The notes under the pieces are model-generated. The model ran no database searches. It was not told the origin of the DNA and worked only from the letters and a program-made list of their open reading frames with translations. This document shows, piece by piece, positions 58,505 through 64,000 of a stretch of 64,000 nucleotides of DNA; the stretch's first letter is position 1, and each line of letters opens with the position of its first letter. The DNA comes from Glandiceps talaboti (Eukaryota > Hemichordata > Enteropneusta > Spengelidae), in contig NC_135552.1 of assembly GCF_964340395.1 (NCBI RefSeq), positions 12,306,194 to 12,370,193 of the forward strand, given 5' to 3'. A program made the translations under genes and the position numbers.

Positions 58505-61500
58505 TTAGAGTTAAGTCCGTCATATCCATTTACAGTTACAATTTTTGCAATCCCAGTACTTCATTCCATTAATGTACTTGTAACTTATAAGTTTAATATT
58601 ACTTTTTAAGCCAAAATGACAGTTAACACAGGACACCATAATCTGTGAGGTACGCCATATCGAGGCACAATCATGCAGTAGCCAACCCCTTTCAATACAT
58701 CAAGACTTGTAGGGGTTGAAGCAACACAACAACATATCCTACAGCTTAAGGACACAAGTTAAATTTACCAAATTTCATTCTCTGTTACTCTAGGTTACTA
58801 CAAAGCTTGGGGACAACACTGCATCTCAAGTCCAACACTAGATTAGCTATAGGGGAGAAGGGTGTGATGACATCCCCTTTCTTTACTAATGAATGAAAAC
58901 TGTTATGTATTAGAAAAGTGACAACTCAGAAACAGTTGTACAACACATCAACTGACTGTGCGGTGTAGATTAAGCAGCACATCAAGATACATACAAAACT
59001 ACATTATCTGTTAATTAATTAGGAACTTTGTTAATAGTCTGTATGATGTATATATTCCATTGATTTATCAAAATAACTACAGACTACTGATTCACAGACT
59101 ACTGACTGACTGACTGACTGACTGACTGACTGAAGAATTCATTTGAAGAAAGATTTGTAGAATTTGTATGCTTGCGAGTGATACTACATATTTCTTTGTT
59201 GTTGATGTTTATGTGTTGTAAATAAAATCACCAGTTAAGTCTGGGTCTCCTTGTGGTAAAGCAGTGTCTCAGATCAGAAGAACTAAATGTGTAAACTTTA
59301 CACGACATAATATGTCACATTCAGAAGTTACAGAAGACTTTGTGATATGTTTGTTAATGATTCTTGGTTGAGGTCCTGACTTGTCACCTTCAGGAAGGAG
59401 GACTAACAAAATATCTTACATGTAATTATCACAGACATTTTTGACATAACATCACATCTGAAACTTTGAAATGTTTACTTCTATGAACTTCCATGCAAAG
59501 TGAAGCAGAAATGACACAAATTGTCGACATTGTATAAATGCCAAAATAGAGATAATAACAAGTATATTTATACAGAGAGTGAGAACAGTTTTCTGTGATC
59601 ATGTCAAGGTCATTTTCAGCCACAAACAACAGCTCATACAGTTGAGACATTTCCTCTGATCATAAAAATAAAACTGTAACAACATATAGACTCACATAAA
59701 TAGACTAACATAGACTAATAGACTAACACAAACAAAATTACAATAAATAGAATTAGCAGGTTAACAAGGTTATCTTGTCTTTAGATATAATATTACTGAG
59801 ATGCAGGATAATTTATTCATACTGCTAATGTGAATATTAAAGGAAGGTATATATCACATGATGCCATGCATGGTGTATAATAGGACACACTCTGGGAGGT
59901 CAGGGTGGGTGGGTTGGCAACAAAACACCAGCTAAGAAAACCAATGATAAGTTGTTGACAACTGGCATAACACCCTACCTTTCTGCTTAATTCAGCAAGA
60001 TGCCCATGATACGGATACTAGATTGTAAATCAAAAGGCAATATGCAACGATAAGCAGATACATCATACATTGAAATTAAAAAATATTTATATATATATAT
60101 AAATAAAGAAAATGATGAAGTACATGTACATACATGAGGTGAAAGCTAAAAACTGTAAACATTGGGTGCTGATAGTGATACTTGTACAGAAATATGTATA
60201 GTATGACTCATCTCACTACAGTCAGAGTGAATGGAATCTCTACCAGCTGTTTGTGAAACACTGACTGTTGGTGTTGATTGAGCAACTGTATACAGACATA
60301 GCTTAGGACCCTTTGCTGGATGATTTCATCAACACAGTAGAAGACATAGTTGAAATCAACCAGCCAACGGTCATATGCTGATACAGACATACAAAACTCC
60401 AACTACATTGTATAAACACACAAGGAAACTAAAGTTCTATTATCTAATGCAGTGGTTGATCATATATGAGGACTGTACAGATATCTGCATGCCAATGCTA
60501 GTCAGTAAACTCCCAAATGTATACCTGTAGTCAGAGTCTATGGTCAGACAAGCTGGTTCAGCCTTAACTCTAGCCTTTCTAGGGATGATCGCACAATATC
60601 ACACAAATGAGTTCAATAAATGGACTTGGTTCATTTAATTGGGAAGGGGTCTGTTGTTAATGTGATTATTGAACTTCATTTTTGCACTTCTAACTAAAGC
60701 CTTCAATGATAACAGTTCTGTATTTACTAATGACATGTTGATATAAAGGTGGTTAAAATTTACTTCTAATGTGAGATATACAGTGCTGGGTTTCCAGTAG
60801 TATTTTAATGTCTTTACCATCATGTTTTTACATTGCACTGATTGTAGTAGACTAAGTGGTGTTTTTCATCATGGTTTACATCACGTATAAATGTGTCGAT
60901 GTCGCACTTGTGAACGTTCATTCAGGGAGAGATGGGAGGGGGTTTTGTCCTAAATGAACGAAGTTAGTTTAGTGAGCTTGTGTGACATTGTGCAATCATC
61001 CCATATCATACTCATAGTCATAATATTTATCAACTCAAGTATATTATCTTTATATTATGTTACATATACATTGTTACCTATGAGTCATTGGTATTATAGT
61101 CACAACATATTACTGTATAAATTTATCAACACCCACATGTCAATTCTCACAAATCATAAAGTGCCATTTATTATTAAAGATACAGTCAAAATATGAATTG
61201 CTCAGCATACGTCAAAACACACTTTTACTTGTGACATGCAATTATTTCACTTGAGAACCTGGGTAGGTTATTTGCATATGCAAATGTGAATTTCTTTTGA
61301 TTGAGCGTCGCCACTATCCCATGAAGACGACAGTTATTGAGTTTTCCCATGTTGGTGTTTCCATAGGTCAAAACGAGGCTTGCCAGAATAATTATATATG
61401 CAATTTTACGACCCAGGTTCTGGAGTGATTCATGCTAGCTTTATGGGATCAATCCTTCTTCTTTTTTATTACAGAAAAGTACAGTCTGTATAATCATAAC

Positions 61501-61716
61501 AGCAAATATTTCCAGCCATAAATACCCAGATTTTAGTCAAAATCTTATTTTTTATTTTAAGTAAAATTATATTTCATATGCCCATTAACAGAAAATGTAT
61601 TCTAGTTATTGAAGCTAAACCTTGTAATTATTTGGCTCAACTAACTACCATACATATATATGTGTGAATACTGCAGCTGCAATGGGAAATTGTTCATTTC
61701 TTCAAGTTGTAGTCAT

Positions 61717-62026
61717 TTGAAGGAAAAGTCTAGTCAGACTTATTTCTGCCTTCTGAGAAATATAATGTGTATCAAGAAAAGGAGAATATGGTAAATGTGA
61801 TGTCATCAACTGAGGTTTTCCCATAACCCCTTGCGAGAACTTCCCAAAAATGACTGAACACATGTCAAGTGCAGTAGGGCTTCTTTATAAGATCTCAAAG
61901 TTGAATAAGTAAAACTGAGGTGCTATTTATAACCACCCAAATTCATATGTCAATTGATAGCAGTAATCATTATACATATACAATTCATAGAGGCAGAAAT
62001 ATGCCTGACTGAACTTTCCCTTCAAA
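61717..62026. mobile_element. MITE-A full-length copy with both terminal inverted repeats
   Basis: The left end TTTGAAGGAAAAGTCTAGTC (continuing AGACTTATTTCTGCC) matches the reverse complement of the right end (AGGCAGAAATATGCCTGACT then GAACTTTCCCTTCAAA). TIR is about 35 bp with few mismatches; total length is about 310 bp. No clear target-site duplication is readable. Confidence 0.85.
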
Positions 62027-62589
62027 GTTAGACCAAACAAAGTTTGCATGAATGATAATCTTGAGTAAACTGACAGATTATTAGACACAGCTGTTGTAAT
62101 ATTACTTCTCCTGACAAGCAGCCGCTGCCATTTTCAAACAGATACCCAGGTGTATACGTAGTAACAGAATAACAAATACATTTATCAATTTTCAATAGCA
62201 TACTTTATAATGTACATATAGCAAAGACAGTAGAAAAGCCAGTGTTTTTATGTTACACATGTTACCTTGCACACTGTATTCATAGGAACAATAATGATCT
62301 ACAAATTACTGTACAGTATGACTAAGTATCTCTCCATTCATGTCATTACAACCACTTTGATACCTACTTCACAACTGTAACAATAGAAGTAACAATATCT
62401 CTGTCTGCCCTAATAATTTTGTAATGGGTAAATCATAATATGAAACTAATGTCGTAAACATACTGCAATTGATACACACATACTGCAAATTAATATTAGC
62501 CGGAAGTTTGACACTGTACTTGGCTGCACTTTGGGTTAATTTTAGTCCTATAAGCTTCACTTGAATACAGTGAGATTTGTATATGGGTG

Positions 62590-62930
62590 GATAATGGAAT
62601 GGCTACAAGTGGGTAAGGGACCCACTATTGATAGACAAGGGAACCACTACTGATGGATGAGGGAACTGCTACTGGTGGTTGAGGGAACCACTATGGGTGG
62701 ATGCAGGAATTGCTATGGGTAGATGAGGGAGCTGCTAAAAAATGGATAAAGGAATTCCGCTACTGGTGGTTGAGGGAACCACTATGGGTGGATATGGGAA
62801 TTGCTATGGTTAGATGAAGGAGCTGCTACAAGTGCACAAGGGAACCGCTACGGGTGGATGAGCAAACAACTACAGGTGGACAAAGGAACCACTACATGTA
62901 CATGTATAGCTGGATGAGAGAACCCATAAT
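62590..62930. repeat. imperfect about 30-bp minisatellite
   Basis: Recurring GGATGAGGGAACCACTAC(T)GGTGG-like words with many substitutions. Confidence 0.7.
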
Positions 62931-63860
62931 AGAACTCATTTCATAGGTTATGTCCTAAGCTTTGTCAACCACAGATATCACAAACAATGGCATACTATAT
63001 TGCTTGTCAGTTTTATCAGTGAACGCAAACACTGTCAGCTCTTTAAAATGCAATTTGACACCAGTATACAACATCCTTTTGTATGGTGTACAATGTTGTG
63101 AATACAATATGTTATAAAACAAGTCTAGTACAAAAGAGTGAAACTTGCTAATGTTGTATTTTAATTACTGAATAAGGTTACCAATCTTTGTGGCAGCTAG
63201 CCAAGATGCTGGTACATTTATTTCATACATGTCTGTGGTACTTATGTAATGTTATCAGTAGTACAAAGTATAAACGTCTAAACAATACATAAAGTGTCTA
63301 AATAAAAACATCACTTTACATATCTTTTGTGCAAAATTTGCAAATATGATCTTTTTTTTGTACAGTTACTAATTTTTTCACACGGGTAAACAAGTGATCG
63401 TGGACTCTCTACCCATGAGCGATGATATTTTCAACATTTCATTTCAATACACACAGAAGCAGAAAAATAAAACAGCTACTTAGTACTATGTGTTTGTAGT
63501 GTGACAACAAATCAAAACTTTATTAGCAATAACTGTCCATTATTTTTCAGACTTCTTGTTGATAAGCATATTGAATGTCATAGCTATCTCATTTAATACT
63601 GAAGCAAGACTGTACTTATAATGTCACACACAAAAAGTCAACAAAGATACAGCTGTTGTAGTAGTTGTTGGGTACGTGAACTGCTATTCTTTTACAAAAA
63701 TTCACAAAAAATCTCAACTAATCTATGGTAAGTACAGAGTCTGAGTCTGAGTGTTTGCAATTCAATGGATAGACAGAAAAAATAAAATAAAATTGCAAGA
63801 TGTGTTCATAGACATCCTTAACTAAGTTGATCAGGTCAGTATATCATAAATAAGTAATTA

Positions 63861-63952
63861 TAGCCTAGAATCCAGGCAATCGGGGATTTTGAATTTCGCT
63901 TTCCCCATCTTCAACAAAATTCAAAATCCCCAATCACCTGGACTCTAGGCTA
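63861..63952. repeat. palindrome: 36-bp arms, 20-nt loop
   Basis: The left arm 63861-63896 (TAGCCTAGAATCCAGGCAAT...) is the reverse complement of 63917-63952 except at three positions. All three mismatches are C-A or A-C on the plus strand and therefore G-U wobbles in a minus-strand RNA, giving an unbroken 36-bp stem. Confidence 0.9.
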
Positions 63953-64000
63953 AAGTAAATTAGAACCCTTGGTTGAGTAACAAGAACTATTTACCATGCT

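Larger units (their letters stand above)
57209..64000. other. right end, probably FMNL 5' intron; no confident exon
   Basis: The FMNL exon at 57129-57208 begins mid-protein, so transcription must start further right. I could not find the preceding FMNL exon here. A 39-bp AG...GT candidate is at 59979-60017 (see findings). Contents seen: MITE-B (58139), TGAC repeat (59101-59133), MITE-A (61717), imperfect GGATGAGGGAACCACTAC minisatellite (62590-62930) and a long palindrome (63861-63952). Confidence 0.6.

Noticed and set aside
60208-60402. 64-codon minus-strand frame considered as the missing FMNL upstream exon
   Set aside because: Does not resemble the FMNL N-terminus (no KLKGYLDP-like sequence) and lacks matching splice phases.

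Overview
This is a 64 kb piece of an AT-rich animal nuclear genome. The genes are split by many GT-AG introns, and long tetranucleotide microsatellites and small mobile elements fill the spaces between exons. The protein genes, two tRNA-Arg genes and an inosine-uridine-type nucleoside hydrolase (a family absent from mammals) point to an invertebrate metazoan. A lophotrochozoan or invertebrate deuterostome would fit, but I cannot name the phylum from sequence alone.

Layout. (1) About 537-9934, plus strand: the 3' ten exons of an OSR1/SPAK kinase gene (OXSR1/STK39). The 5' exons lie off the left edge. (2) 9935-14898: no gene, mainly minisatellites. (3) 14899-15802, minus strand: two tRNA-Arg(TCG) genes, one with a 15-nt intron. 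(4) 15803-18258: no gene seen. (5) 18259-23172, minus: a complete four-exon nucleoside hydrolase gene (360 codons), with a Helitron/HINE-like element in intron 3. (6) 24528-31667, minus: a complete six-exon pyridoxamine 5'-phosphate oxidase gene (PNPO, 238 codons). Its 4.3 kb first intron holds a 3.6 kb element bounded by perfect 28-bp inverted repeats. (7) 31668-37807: no recognised coding sequence; part is probably the 3' UTR of the next gene. (8) 37808-57208, minus: 24 exons of a formin-like gene (FMNL family; DID, coiled coil, FH1, FH2 and DAD), 901 codons, lacking only roughly the first hundred N-terminal residues. (9) 57209-64000: probably 5' intron of FMNL, with MITEs and a strong palindrome. 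All exon phases join without a frameshift in all four genes.

The genes are housekeeping genes with no evident shared pathway: WNK-OSR1 ion-transport signalling, purine nucleoside salvage, vitamin B6 metabolism and actin nucleation. No operon-like logic is implied.

The less ordinary content is structural. There is a TIR-bounded element carrying a repeated 14-bp motif and decayed coding remnants. A MITE family has had its terminal segment expanded into 62-67 bp arrays at three separate loci. A HINE-like element combines 147-bp tandem repeats, an ACAG tract and a perfect terminal hairpin. There are also four independent tandem duplications that each copy an exon-intron boundary, one of them in frame.
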